Position numbers and translations under genes: made by a program
Assembly: GCF_006716645.1 (NCBI RefSeq)
Contig: NZ_VFPL01000001.1
Span: 372,001 to 436,000 of the forward strand
Length of the DNA: 64,000 bases
From: Arcticibacter tournemirensis
Lineage (GTDB): Bacteria > Bacteroidota > Bacteroidia > Sphingobacteriales > Sphingobacteriaceae
Direction of reading: 5' to 3'
Part shown: positions 1-9,500 of the stretch, piece after piece
Layout of the letters: every line of letters starts with the position of its first letter
Position numbering within the stretch: the stretch's first letter is position 1
The notes under the pieces: model-generated
Databases searched by the model: none
The model's input: only the letters and a program-made list of their open reading frames with translations
What the model was told of the DNA's origin: nothing

Positions 1-17
1 AATAAAAGATTATTCTA

Positions 18-467
18 ATGAAAAAGTACAGAATTATTTTGAAGGTATGCCTGGCGTTGTCGGTACTAAGTTCGGGGTTAGCGGGCTGCAGTAAGGAAAT
101 GACCGGTTTAACGATGGAACCGATGAAAGATATAGCCGGTACATGGAAGGTGGTACAGGTAACACGAAATGAGGAAGATTTATCTCAGAGATTAGATTTA
201 AGTGCATTCCGGTTTATTTTGAAGCAGGATTACTCCTATTCCTTTGTCGATAAGTTTCCTTTTGTGGTTAACAAGGCGGGCACGTTTAGTTTAGACGACC
301 CTCAGTATCCCTTTTATCTGCTGCTTAAACCGACGGGCGGAGTCACTGAAAGTAAGGTATCACTACAATTGCCTGTAAAAAAGGGAAAAACACAGCTCAG
401 TATGACGCTAAGTCCCGGCTGTTCGACCAACAAATACAGGTACGTTTTTGAGAAAGTTCAAGATTAA
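18..467 (+). CDS. DUF5004-like PUL lipoprotein
   Basis: A 149-residue protein with a lipoprotein signal: Lys-rich start, hydrophobic stretch and a lipobox ending LAGC at Cys24, so it should be exported and lipidated. The rest is a compact beta-rich domain; the segment DIAGTWKVVQVTRN resembles the lipocalin-like opening of DUF5004 proteins. Such proteins are usually encoded beside SusC/SusD pairs and are thought to be accessory surface glycan-binding proteins; that role is inference. The next gene begins 10 bases after its stop and another SusC lies 1 kb downstream, so it belongs to the PUL and probably follows a SusC/SusD pair lying upstream of the window. No catalytic motif is visible. Confidence 0.7.
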   Translation: MKKYRIILKVCLALSVLSSGLAGCSKEMTGLTMEPMKDIAGTWKVVQVTRNEEDLSQRLDLSAFRFILKQDYSYSFVDKFPFVVNKAGTFSLDDPQYPFYLLLKPTGGVTESKVSLQLPVKKGKTQLSMTLSPGCSTNKYRYVFEKVQD

Positions 468-477
468 GAAACGACAA

Positions 478-1470
478 ATGAAGAAGTTACTTAAAAATAT
501 AAAGCTTGTTTTAATCATTGCAGGCTCGTTCCTGGTGATATTCCTTGCAAATTGCGGATTAACCTCACTGACGGTAGAGGCTCCCTCCGAAGCGAATGCA
601 AATCAGGTAGCCGTCTTTACATTGAATTGCGGAACTGAACCACGCATTGTAAATACAGATCCCCCTTATACCACCAAACTCATCGTAGGGTTTATGGTGC
701 CAAAAAGCTGGAACGCAGCCCAGAATACTACGGTCGAACTTATCAGCTCGGAAAAAGGAAATAGCACCCTGGTGTTGATTCCCAGCGCTGAAAAAGAGGT
801 GGTTTCGGGGCTTTCGTGGCCGGATGCTGCCAAGAAGAGATTTGGGATTGGACCAAACCTGCTGGACGACTTTGAATGGCTTGTTTACAGAAGTGTACCT
901 ACCTATACATTTAATAATAACGAGGACATCAAGTTTAAAGTAAAGATATCTTCGAAAGTTGGTTCTGAAAACAGCCTCTGCAGGCTTGGGTTTTTCGTTC
1001 TCTCCTCTAAAGAGAACCTTAGGCCTGAGGATACTGACTATACAAAATATGCATTCTCCAACGATTTTTCAGTTGTAAACGGGTCTGGTGATTTTGTGGA
1101 TTATGTTAATCCTCAACTGGCGAAAGTTGAACCGGTAAAAAGCCTCGATAATGACTTTATCTCTCTGACCTTCGATGCCGGGATATTGGAAACAGGGTTG
1201 TCAAATACGGATGACATTTATCTGGAAGCACGGGGGATTACGGAGAGCGGGCAGCAAATTTCAGTGAGCACCAAGGTGGATAAAACCAGGTTAAAGCCAT
1301 TAGGGGGTAAAAAATACAGGATAGATATATGGCCCAGAGGGCTGCTGAATGTGCCGGACAATGAAAAGCTCGCACGCCTGGAGTATTATTTTACAGATCA
1401 GACGGGCAGCGCCAAAGTAGGATATGGCAATACCGCCGATCCCTTTAAGTATACTTTTAAATGTCCATAG
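478..1470 (+). CDS. DUF4961-like PUL surface protein
   Basis: A 330-residue protein. The open frame extends to a TTG at 448 that overlaps the previous gene, but the ATG at 478 gives a normal export signal (MKKLLKNIK, then about 15 hydrophobic residues) ending in FLANC. Cys26 may be lipidated, although Asn at -1 is unusual for a lipobox. The body is predicted all-beta and resembles DUF4961 proteins, which accompany DUF5004 and SusC/SusD genes in Bacteroidetes. It is probably an outer-membrane surface lipoprotein helping capture the PUL substrate. It follows the DUF5004-like gene by 10 bases and ends 58 bases before SusC, so all are likely co-transcribed. The family name is from recognition of sequence style and context only. 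Confidence 0.65.
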   Translation: MKKLLKNIKLVLIIAGSFLVIFLANCGLTSLTVEAPSEANANQVAVFTLNCGTEPRIVNTDPPYTTKLIVGFMVPKSWNAAQNTTVELISSEKGNSTLVLIPSAEKEVVSGLSWPDAAKKRFGIGPNLLDDFEWLVYRSVPTYTFNNNEDIKFKVKISSKVGSENSLCRLGFFVLSSKENLRPEDTDYTKYAFSNDFSVVNGSGDFVDYVNPQLAKVEPVKSLDNDFISLTFDAGILETGLSNTDDIYLEARGITESGQQISVSTKVDKTRLKPLGGKKYRIDIWPRGLLNVPDNEKLARLEYYFTDQTGSAKVGYGNTADPFKYTFKCP

Positions 1471-1528
1471 TGTATAGATCTATTCATTATAACAGTAAAA
1501 TAAATTTAAAAATCTTAATACTGATAAA

Positions 1529-4500
1529 ATGCTGAATCGCTACTTAAAAAAGTGCATATGTGGGATGCTATTGCTGTTTTGTAATATATATATTACAGAA
1601 GCACAGTCTGTTCCCTCCAGGTTATCCGATCAGGGCCTGCGCGCAAAGCATGTAATAAAGGGTACGGTGCTGGATGAGTTCGGTAAGCCTCTGGTTAATG
1701 CCAGTATAACACTTCCCGGAGGTAAAACAGCAGTAGTTACCGATAATTCAGGTTCGTTCCAGATAGATGTTCAAGGTGAAGATGAGACGATCATAGTGGA
1801 GCATCCCGATTATACTACCAGGAAAATAAAATTCAAACAGGATGCACAGGTGCTGGTGAGAATGGATGAGAGCTATTTGAAAAGTCATGAAAACGTTCAG
1901 ATATTATATAATACCCGAAACACAAAGGAAATTCTCGGAGCAGTGACTTCGATATACAACAAACAACTAACGAGCACACCCACTCCACTTTATCTGAATG
2001 CTCTTACCGGGCGTCTGGCAGGGTTTTACACTCAGGAAGTGAGCGGGTTCAGGACTGCACGAACAACCTCTATCACTGTAAATGATCTTGCCGGAACGCT
2101 CCCGAATGAAGCCACAAGGTACACTTCAGGCATAAGCGATAATTCTGAGATAAGTTTTAATCTGAGAGGGCAGGCTCCCGTCACGATTATAGACGGTATA
2201 CAGCGCGACATCTATTCGATAGATCCGGAACAGATAGAATCGGTTACGGTTCTTAAGGATGCCCTTTCTACTTTGTTGTTAGGGCAGAAGAGTTCAAGAG
2301 GTGTCTTGCAGGTTGTTACTAAAACGGGTGTTGCCGGGCCGCCGAGGATATCTTTCACTGCACAGAGCGGCTTTCAAAGCGCTCTTAAAACTCCCAGGCC
2401 GCTTAGCGCTCATGAATATGCTTACCTGTATAACGAAGCGTTATTGAACAGTAACTTGCCTGCGGCTTATTCGGCCGAGGACTTTCAAGCATACCGGGAC
2501 GGATCATCGCCTTATATCTACCCGGATGTTAATTGGTATAACACGATTTTGAAGGATAATAATCCTATCAGCAAGTACAGCCTGAATGTAAACGGCGGCT
2601 TGAAAAACGCGCGGTATTCTCTTGCTCTTAGTTATATGAACCAACAGGGCATGTTTAAATCCTCCGATGAGTTTGATTATAAAACCAATCTGGAGCAGGA
2701 CCGCTATCTCATTAATTCTAACATCGATGTAGATGTCTCCAAAAGTTTCACTATAGGACTTCAGATTTTCGGCCGCATTCAGGAAGGAAGACAGCCGGGG
2801 GCAGGAGTAAACGAAATCCTGAAAAGGCTCTACAGTACCCCCAACAATGCCTATCCGGTTATTAATGGAAAAGGTTATGGCGGTACTTCCGACTATATAA
2901 CAAATCTTTACCAGCAGACAACGGGGTCGGGTTATCTCCTGGATAATAACCGCGACCTGATGGCTAACCTCGATTTGAATTACAAGTTCGACAAGTGGCT
3001 CCCGGGATTATATGCAAAGGCGAAGGTTAATTTCTCTTCTTTGTCTTCAACATTGGTAAACAGGGCCTTCTCCCGGGAAGTGTTTGATGCTTATCTGGAT
3101 GCTAAAGGGACGATTCAGTATAACCGGTTCGGTTCCATTTCGGACCCTCCAAATACGATGAATGCTACCTCTACAGCACAGCTGTTTTACGTGCAGGGGG
3201 CCTTAGGCTACAATTTCAGTAAGGAGGGGCATTCCGGAGGAGCCATGCTGTTCGTGGATCAGCAATCTTCAACGTACCAGTATGATCTGCCCGGAAAATA
3301 CACCAACATAGCTGCAACCGCTAATTACAACTATAATAATAAATACTTCGCGGAGGCGGCAGTTAATTATGCGGGCTTCGACCGTTTCGAGCCTGGGAAC
3401 CGGTTTGGGTTATTTTATGCAGCAGGATTAGGCTGGGATGTTGCGCAGGAAGACTTCTTTAAAGACAACGTCAGCTGGATCGAGCAGTTCAAGCTTAGAG
3501 GAACTTACGGTAAAACAGGAAACAGCAATGAAAATAGCCTTGGTTATTTCTCATGGCGCGGAGCTTTCGGGCAGGATGGCACAAATAGTTATCCAACGTC
3601 AACGAGTTATTCGCCGATATATGGATTAGTGGAAAGGAACATGGCGAATGTGAATGCTACCTGGGAAAAAGGACACAAGCTAAACATTGGTCTGGATATT
3701 CAGGTATTGAAGAACTTTACACTGAATGCCGACTACTTCCGCGATACCTACTACGATTTGTTGCAGCAGAGAGGTTCTACCACCGAAATCATCGGGATGT
3801 CTTATCCAAATGAAAATGTGGGAAAAAACCTTTACACTGGTCAGGAATTAACCCTTACCTACAGGAATTCCATTAATAAATTTAACTATTTCATCACGGC
3901 CAATGCTTCGCGTTTGCGTACGGAGGTGTTGTATATGGACGAATTGCAGCAGCGCTATCCATGGAACTGGAGGACCGGAATGCCTGTGGGGCAAACATTT
4001 GGTTATCGTGCCGATGGCCTTATTCAAACGCAGGAAGAAGCCGACAGAGCGCCTTTGCTTGCCGGAACAGTTGTCTATCCTGGTGATGTGAAATTAGTTG
4101 ACCTGAACAGCGACGGCGTGATTGATCAGTTTGATCAGACAGCGCTCGGAAATACGAAACCTCAGATAAATTACGGAGCTACACTCGGTTTCAGTATAGC
4201 CGGGTTCGACTTCAGTGTATTACTTCAGGGTGTAAAGAACAGGACTTATCAGCAAACGGATTACTCTTTCGGGAATGGAGGGAAAGATCAGGGGTATGAC
4301 TATATGCTGGGCAGATGGACTCCGGCTACGGCTGCAACCGCTACTTATCCGAGACTGACGGTAGGCTTCAATGCTAATAACACGCCTTACTTAAACAACT
4401 CGAGCTTCTGGACACATTCTGGAGAGTATTTCAGGATCAGGAATATTGATGTTGGTTATACCTTACCGTACAGTATTACCAGGAAGTTAAGGGTTTCGGG

Positions 4501-4633
4501 ATTAAGGCTCTTCGCCAACGCTCAGAATTTATTTACTGAGACCGCCTACGAGCGCCTCGATCCGGAGGTGTACAGCAATGCCGCTTACCCGATCCAAAGA
4601 ACAATAAACGCTGGTGTTAATATTAAACTTTAA
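1529..4633 (+). CDS. SusC-like TonB-dependent receptor 1
   Basis: A 1034-residue SusC/RagA-type outer-membrane transporter that imports glycan fragments with a SusD partner, powered by TonB. Visible parts are a signal peptide (to about residue 26), a carboxypeptidase-regulatory-like domain (about 40-112, with GTVLDEFGKPLVNASITLPGG), a plug domain (about 125-265, with TIIDGIQRDIYSIDPEQIES and VTVLKDA) and a long beta-barrel ending in the typical GVNIKL. The TonB-box region is degenerate: where SusC proteins usually read EVVVVGYG, this has NVQILYNT. The SusD gene follows directly, so this is a SusCD pair. Length and C-terminus look complete. Confidence 0.93.
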   Translation: MLNRYLKKCICGMLLLFCNIYITEAQSVPSRLSDQGLRAKHVIKGTVLDEFGKPLVNASITLPGGKTAVVTDNSGSFQIDVQGEDETIIVEHPDYTTRKIKFKQDAQVLVRMDESYLKSHENVQILYNTRNTKEILGAVTSIYNKQLTSTPTPLYLNALTGRLAGFYTQEVSGFRTARTTSITVNDLAGTLPNEATRYTSGISDNSEISFNLRGQAPVTIIDGIQRDIYSIDPEQIESVTVLKDALSTLLLGQKSSRGVLQVVTKTGVAGPPRISFTAQSGFQSALKTPRPLSAHEYAYLYNEALLNSNLPAAYSAEDFQAYRDGSSPYIYPDVNWYNTILKDNNPISKYSLNVNGGLKNARYSLALSYMNQQGMFKSSDEFDYKTNLEQDRYLINSNIDVDVSKSFTIGLQIFGRIQEGRQPGAGVNEILKRLYSTPNNAYPVINGKGYGGTSDYITNLYQQTTGSGYLLDNNRDLMANLDLNYKFDKWLPGLYAKAKVNFSSLSSTLVNRAFSREVFDAYLDAKGTIQYNRFGSISDPPNTMNATSTAQLFYVQGALGYNFSKEGHSGGAMLFVDQQSSTYQYDLPGKYTNIAATANYNYNNKYFAEAAVNYAGFDRFEPGNRFGLFYAAGLGWDVAQEDFFKDNVSWIEQFKLRGTYGKTGNSNENSLGYFSWRGAFGQDGTNSYPTSTSYSPIYGLVERNMANVNATWEKGHKLNIGLDIQVLKNFTLNADYFRDTYYDLLQQRGSTTEIIGMSYPNENVGKNLYTGQELTLTYRNSINKFNYFITANASRLRTEVLYMDELQQRYPWNWRTGMPVGQTFGYRADGLIQTQEEADRAPLLAGTVVYPGDVKLVDLNSDGVIDQFDQTALGNTKPQINYGATLGFSIAGFDFSVLLQGVKNRTYQQTDYSFGNGGKDQGYDYMLGRWTPATAATATYPRLTVGFNANNTPYLNNSSFWTHSGEYFRIRNIDVGYTLPYSITRKLRVSGLRLFANAQNLFTETAYERLDPEVYSNAAYPIQRTINAGVNIKL

Positions 4634-4744
4634 GTGTTCCTAAAAAATAATCAAATGAAAAATTCACGTGATCTTACTTCCGGGAGAATGATAGCTAACG
4701 ATTATACGAACACTTCAGGTGCATCAAAAAAGCTATTTATTCTA

Positions 4745-6433
4745 ATGAAGAAGTACTATAAAGTATTGTTTCTGGCGGGGTTGACGTCTTTGTACGCCTC
4801 CTGTAAAAGGGACCTCGAAACTGTGCCGATTGAACAGCAGACTTTAGATGTTATATTCGACTCGAGAGACTCTGCAGGAGCAAATGCGAACCGCTTTTTA
4901 TACGATTCTTATTTGCATCTTCCAAGCATTCATAACAGGGTGGGAGGTGATTTCCTCGATGCCGGCGCTGATGACGCAATTTCGTCAAATACCAGCAATA
5001 CTTCTGTCTTTCAATTAGCAACAGGGGCCTATACCGCCAATGGCTATCCTGATAATCAGTGGTCTAATTTTTATACCGGTATCAGGCAAACTAATATTTT
5101 TATTTCCAATATCGACCGCGTTCCCCTGAAAGGGAAACTAAGTAATGGAACGCCCTTTAACCGGGTTTGGAAGGCCGAATCTAAATTCCTTAGGGCGCTG
5201 TATTATTTCGAATTATTGAAACGGTACGGAGGAGTGCCTTTATTGGGCGACAGAGTTCTTTCGCTGGCCGATGACGTTAATATTCCGAGAGGCTCTTTTA
5301 GTGACTGTGTGGAGTTCATCGTCAGCGAGTGCGATGTGATTAAGGACAGTTTAAGGACCAATCCAATCGACGCTAATAATATAGAGAGGCCAACTAAGGC
5401 GGCAGCGATCGCATTAAAAGCCCGGGTATTACTTTATGCAGCGAGTCCTCTTTATAACGGCGGGAACATAGAGGCGGGCAATCAGTATACAGGTTATGCA
5501 TCTTATGATGCGGGCCGCTGGCAAAGAGCAGCGAACGCAGCCCGCGAGCTGATTGACCAGAACGTTTTAAGTCTCGATCCGTCCTTCCAGAACGTCTTTC
5601 TCAATCAGATGAGTCCTGAAAGGATTTTTGCCCGGCAGGGAGGGAACAACCAGTCTGTCGAGAACAATAATGGTCCCATTGGTTACACTTCATCGATCAA
5701 CAATGGAAGAACCAGTCCAACTCAGGAATTAGTGAATGCCTTCGGAATGGCTAATGGCAAATCCATAACAGAGACGGGTTCAGGATATAACGCGAATTCG
5801 CCTTACGAAAACAGGGATCCAAGGTTTTATGCAACGATCCTGTATAACGGAGCGCCATGGTTAGGGCGTCCTGTGCAGACTCACGAAGGCGGTGCCGACA
5901 AACCCGGTGGTACGCGGCAGCAAACCCGCACTTCCTATTACGCCAGGAAGTTCATGGCTGATTATACCGGTTCAGCTCAGTACAGTAATATCCCTCATGA
6001 TCATATCCTGTTTCGCTACGCCGAGGTGCTTCTGAATTTTGCGGAAGCAAGGAATGAGTATTTGGGTGCTCCCGATGCCGATGTATACAGCGCTGTTGAG
6101 CTAATCAGACGGAGGGCCGGTTTAAATCCTTACACTATTCCTCAAGGCTTAAGTAAAGAGCAGATGAGAGCGCTTATCAGGAATGAAAGGAGGGTAGAGT
6201 TAGCATTTGAAGAGCATCGTTATTATGATGTGCGCAGGTGGAAGATCGCAGAAACAGAGTTTAATAAAGAGCTGCACGGGAAGCTGATCTATAAGCTTGG
6301 TTCGGGAGCCTTTAGTTACCAGGATACCCCGGTGCTGCAAATGAAGTTTAAGGCGCCGCAAATGTATTTTGCTCCGATCCCATATTCAGAAGTAGTTAAA
6401 AATAAAAACATGGTGCAAAACCCGGGATGGTAG
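4745..6433 (+). CDS. SusD/RagB-like glycan-binding lipoprotein
   Basis: A SusD-family lipoprotein, the lid of the SusCD complex at the outer-membrane surface. The ATG at 4745 is preferred because it begins a lipoprotein signal (MKKYYKV) with lipobox LYASC, Cys20, giving 562 residues. An in-frame ATG at 4655 and a GTG at 4634 would add a hydrophilic N-terminus not expected of a signal peptide, so the 111 bases after SusC are probably leader. Family signatures are present: FLRALYYFELLKRYGGVPLL, the late RNERRVELAFEEHRYYDVRRW helix region, and a C-terminus of the form APIPYSEVVKN...NPGW. It pairs with the SusC just upstream; the second SusC downstream has no SusD of its own. Confidence 0.92.
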   Translation: MKKYYKVLFLAGLTSLYASCKRDLETVPIEQQTLDVIFDSRDSAGANANRFLYDSYLHLPSIHNRVGGDFLDAGADDAISSNTSNTSVFQLATGAYTANGYPDNQWSNFYTGIRQTNIFISNIDRVPLKGKLSNGTPFNRVWKAESKFLRALYYFELLKRYGGVPLLGDRVLSLADDVNIPRGSFSDCVEFIVSECDVIKDSLRTNPIDANNIERPTKAAAIALKARVLLYAASPLYNGGNIEAGNQYTGYASYDAGRWQRAANAARELIDQNVLSLDPSFQNVFLNQMSPERIFARQGGNNQSVENNNGPIGYTSSINNGRTSPTQELVNAFGMANGKSITETGSGYNANSPYENRDPRFYATILYNGAPWLGRPVQTHEGGADKPGGTRQQTRTSYYARKFMADYTGSAQYSNIPHDHILFRYAEVLLNFAEARNEYLGAPDADVYSAVELIRRRAGLNPYTIPQGLSKEQMRALIRNERRVELAFEEHRYYDVRRWKIAETEFNKELHGKLIYKLGSGAFSYQDTPVLQMKFKAPQMYFAPIPYSEVVKNKNMVQNPGW

Positions 6434-6469
6434 AATTTTTAACATGTCCGATTTAAATCTAATTCTCAG

Positions 6470-9400
6470 ATGAAAAAATATTTATATGCGATTCTGCTCA
6501 TTTTTTTGATGAGCCCGATTATATCCTTCGCCCAAACCAGGGTTTCGGGGATAGTTAAAGATGCCAGCGGGCCCCTGCCGGGCGTGAGCATTAAAGAAAA
6601 AGGCGTTGAACGAAGCGGTACGAGCACCGATGTAAACGGAAAGTTCACCATGGTATTAAGGGGACAGGCTAATGTGCTTGTATTCTCGAGCATAGGATTT
6701 CAAAGCCAGGAGCTGAAGGTTCAAGACGGGCAAAAGCTGGAAGTAATCTTACAGGCGAGTAACCGCAGTTTGGATGAGGTAGTGGTAGTGGGCTTTGGGA
6801 AGGCAAAGAGGATTACGACTACAGGTTCTGTAAGTGCAATCAAAGGTGCGGAGATAAGGGAAGTACCCACTTCAAGCGTTCAAAACGCGCTGCAGGGCAA
6901 GCTTCCGGGTTTTATAGCCCAGCAACGTTCAGGGCAGCCGGGGCGCGATGCGTCTGATTTTTTTATCCGGGGTGTAAGTTCTTTAAACAAGGATGGCAAT
7001 CAGCCTTTGATCATAGTGGATGACATTGAGTATTCTTATGAACAGCTTTCTCAGATCAATGTAAACGAAATAGAAAGCATTTCGATATTAAAAGATGCCT
7101 CTACTACCGCCATTTACGGGATCAAAGGGGCAAATGGAGTTCTGATCGTTACAACGCGCAGAGGTAGTGCCGGAGCGCCAAAAATTAATGTGAGAGTAGA
7201 GACGGGTTTGCAGGCTCCTGTTAAGAAGCCTACGTTTTTAAATAGTTACGAATCAGCTTTGCTGGTTAATGAAGCGCTGACGAACGATGGCCAATCGCCC
7301 CAGTTCAGTGACGAAGATCTGGAGCATTTCAGAAAGGGCGACGACCCATACGGACACCCGGACGTAAATTGGTATAAGGAAATATTTAAGCCCATCTCTT
7401 TGCAGTATAACGGTAATATTGATATATCAGGAGGGGCAGAGGCTGTTAAATATTTTATTTCAGGAGGAGCATTTACACAGAATGGAAATGTGAGGACGTT
7501 TCAGGACGCAGAAAATCAGGTCAACCCGAATTATTATTACCGGAGGTTCAATTTCAGGTCGAACCTTGACGTACAAGCTTCCAAGACCCTGAACCTGCGT
7601 TTTGACCTTAGCGGAAGGTTTAACAGGGTCAATGCTCCATACGCAGGCAATATTGTTGGGGAAGTATATGATTTTTCACGTATCCACCCTTATTCGGCGC
7701 CTTTCTTAAACCCCAATGGAAGTTATGCCTATGCCAGTGACACAAAAGGGCTTCTTCCAACGATTAATGCCCGGCTAGCAACACAGGGTTACAAACTTGA
7801 GAGAAGAAATGATCTGAATGTGCTTTTTGGCGGCACACAGAAACTGGATGCCCTGACTAAAGGATTGTCGTTTATAGGAAGGGTTGCTTATGCGAGTGTT
7901 GAGTCGAATGCTCGTCTGCAAAGAAGAGAAAACCCTCCATCTTATCTATATGATCCCGATAGTGATACGTATACACTGAACGGTCCGACCTATACTTCAG
8001 GGAACTACCTTTTGAGTGCCGAACAGGGCTTGTTTAATCATCGTGTAAATATTCAGGCATATTTTAATTACGATCGCAGCTTCGGATCGCATAATGTGCA
8101 TGGGATGCTGTTATATAACAGGGAGTCGTATAAGGAAAAGAACTTATTTGTCAACGCCAACAACTGGATACCCCAGAATTTTCAGGGTACAACCTTCAAA
8201 GCGATTTACGACTATAAGGAGAAGTATATAGTCGATTTCAGTGCGGCCTACAATGGGTCGGATCGTTTCAAAGCGAATAACCGCTTCGGATTATTCCCTG
8301 CTGTATCACTAGGATACAGTATCTCGAAAGAGAATTTCTTCAGAAAAGAAGCGCTCGAATTTGTTGACCTCCTGAAAGTCAGGGCCTCGTACGGTGTGGT
8401 AGGATCGGATAAGGTTGAGGGTAACCGCTACCTGTATGACCAGGTTTATTTACCTCAGCCCGGTGTCTCTTTTGGGGAGACTAATAATCCTGAAAATTCA
8501 ATTATTGAAGGTCCGCTGGGTAATCCTGACGTTGCCTGGGAGAAGCAGAAGGAGTTTGATCTTGGGGTCGACGCCAACTTATTTGGAAGCAAGTTGAATG
8601 TTACCGTCGACTACTTCAATAATATGCGGTACAGGCAATTAATTAAGCCCACTTCCCTTCCTTTAAATATCGGGGTAGAGGCTTCGCCCAAGAACATTGC
8701 CAGGGTTCGTAACAAAGGATTTGACGGAGAACTGGGCTATCGCAGTAATGCAGGTAACTTTAGTTATAACGTTTCTGCGGTATTCTCTTACTTCAAGAAC
8801 AAAATATTGTTCAAGGATGAGCCATCTCCGGCTTACCCCTGGCTCAGGGAGACCGGCCATTCTATAAATCAGCCTTTCGGGTATACATTTATCGGTTTTG
8901 ACGACAAAGGAAATCTGAAGTATAAAGATTTTAACGAGGATGGCGTAATTGACGAGAGCGATAAGACTGCAATAGGAAAACCTAATTTACCGAGTACATC
9001 GTATGGTCTAACTCTTGGGGGCAGGTACAAAGGCTTTAGCATAAACGTACTTTTCCAGGGCACGGCAGGTTACAGTTTCGTAGTAAAAGGAACCGGAATT
9101 GAGCCTTTTCAAAGTCAGTTTCAGCCGATTCACCAGCAGAGGTGGACGCCCGAAAACAGCCAGAATGCTCAGTTCCCCCGGCTGACGACAAATCCTACAT
9201 CGATAAACAGTCCGGCGGCTTACTTGTCTGATTTTTGGCTGATAGATGCCAAATACTTAAGGTTGAAAACTCTGGAGCTTGGTTATCAGATCCCGAATAA
9301 AGCGCTGCCTTTAGGAATAAGCAATGCCAGGATTTATCTCAGTGGATACAATCTGCTTACCTGGACTAATTATTCAAAATATCAGCAGGATCCGGAGGTC

Positions 9401-9472
9401 GAGTCGAATACAGCCGGAGACACCTACCTGAATCAACGTGTAATTAACTTAGGTTTTCAGGTAGGCTTATAA
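6470..9472 (+). CDS. SusC-like TonB-dependent receptor 2
   Basis: A 1000-residue SusC/RagA-type TonB-dependent transporter. It has a signal peptide (cleavage after SFA near residue 22), a carboxypeptidase-regulatory-like domain (about 24-95: VSGIVKDASGPLPGVSIKEKG), a canonical TonB-box region (LDEVVVVGFGKAKR), a plug (ALQGKLPGF, then IIVDD and ISILKDASTTAIYG) and a barrel ending with VINLGFQVGL. Unlike receptor 1 its TonB box is standard. It starts 36 bases after SusD and is followed by the lectin/DUF4185 lipoprotein rather than a second SusD. Either it shares the upstream SusD or the following lipoprotein is its surface partner; both are inference. Confidence 0.94.
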   Translation: MKKYLYAILLIFLMSPIISFAQTRVSGIVKDASGPLPGVSIKEKGVERSGTSTDVNGKFTMVLRGQANVLVFSSIGFQSQELKVQDGQKLEVILQASNRSLDEVVVVGFGKAKRITTTGSVSAIKGAEIREVPTSSVQNALQGKLPGFIAQQRSGQPGRDASDFFIRGVSSLNKDGNQPLIIVDDIEYSYEQLSQINVNEIESISILKDASTTAIYGIKGANGVLIVTTRRGSAGAPKINVRVETGLQAPVKKPTFLNSYESALLVNEALTNDGQSPQFSDEDLEHFRKGDDPYGHPDVNWYKEIFKPISLQYNGNIDISGGAEAVKYFISGGAFTQNGNVRTFQDAENQVNPNYYYRRFNFRSNLDVQASKTLNLRFDLSGRFNRVNAPYAGNIVGEVYDFSRIHPYSAPFLNPNGSYAYASDTKGLLPTINARLATQGYKLERRNDLNVLFGGTQKLDALTKGLSFIGRVAYASVESNARLQRRENPPSYLYDPDSDTYTLNGPTYTSGNYLLSAEQGLFNHRVNIQAYFNYDRSFGSHNVHGMLLYNRESYKEKNLFVNANNWIPQNFQGTTFKAIYDYKEKYIVDFSAAYNGSDRFKANNRFGLFPAVSLGYSISKENFFRKEALEFVDLLKVRASYGVVGSDKVEGNRYLYDQVYLPQPGVSFGETNNPENSIIEGPLGNPDVAWEKQKEFDLGVDANLFGSKLNVTVDYFNNMRYRQLIKPTSLPLNIGVEASPKNIARVRNKGFDGELGYRSNAGNFSYNVSAVFSYFKNKILFKDEPSPAYPWLRETGHSINQPFGYTFIGFDDKGNLKYKDFNEDGVIDESDKTAIGKPNLPSTSYGLTLGGRYKGFSINVLFQGTAGYSFVVKGTGIEPFQSQFQPIHQQRWTPENSQNAQFPRLTTNPTSINSPAAYLSDFWLIDAKYLRLKTLELGYQIPNKALPLGISNARIYLSGYNLLTWTNYSKYQQDPEVESNTAGDTYLNQRVINLGFQVGL

Positions 9473-9500
9473 TAGCGTTGGTCATTAATTAAAGTGTAAT

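Noticed and set aside
448-477. Upstream TTG start for the DUF4961-like gene
   Set aside because: It lies inside the end of the previous gene, and the ATG at 478 opens directly with an export signal.
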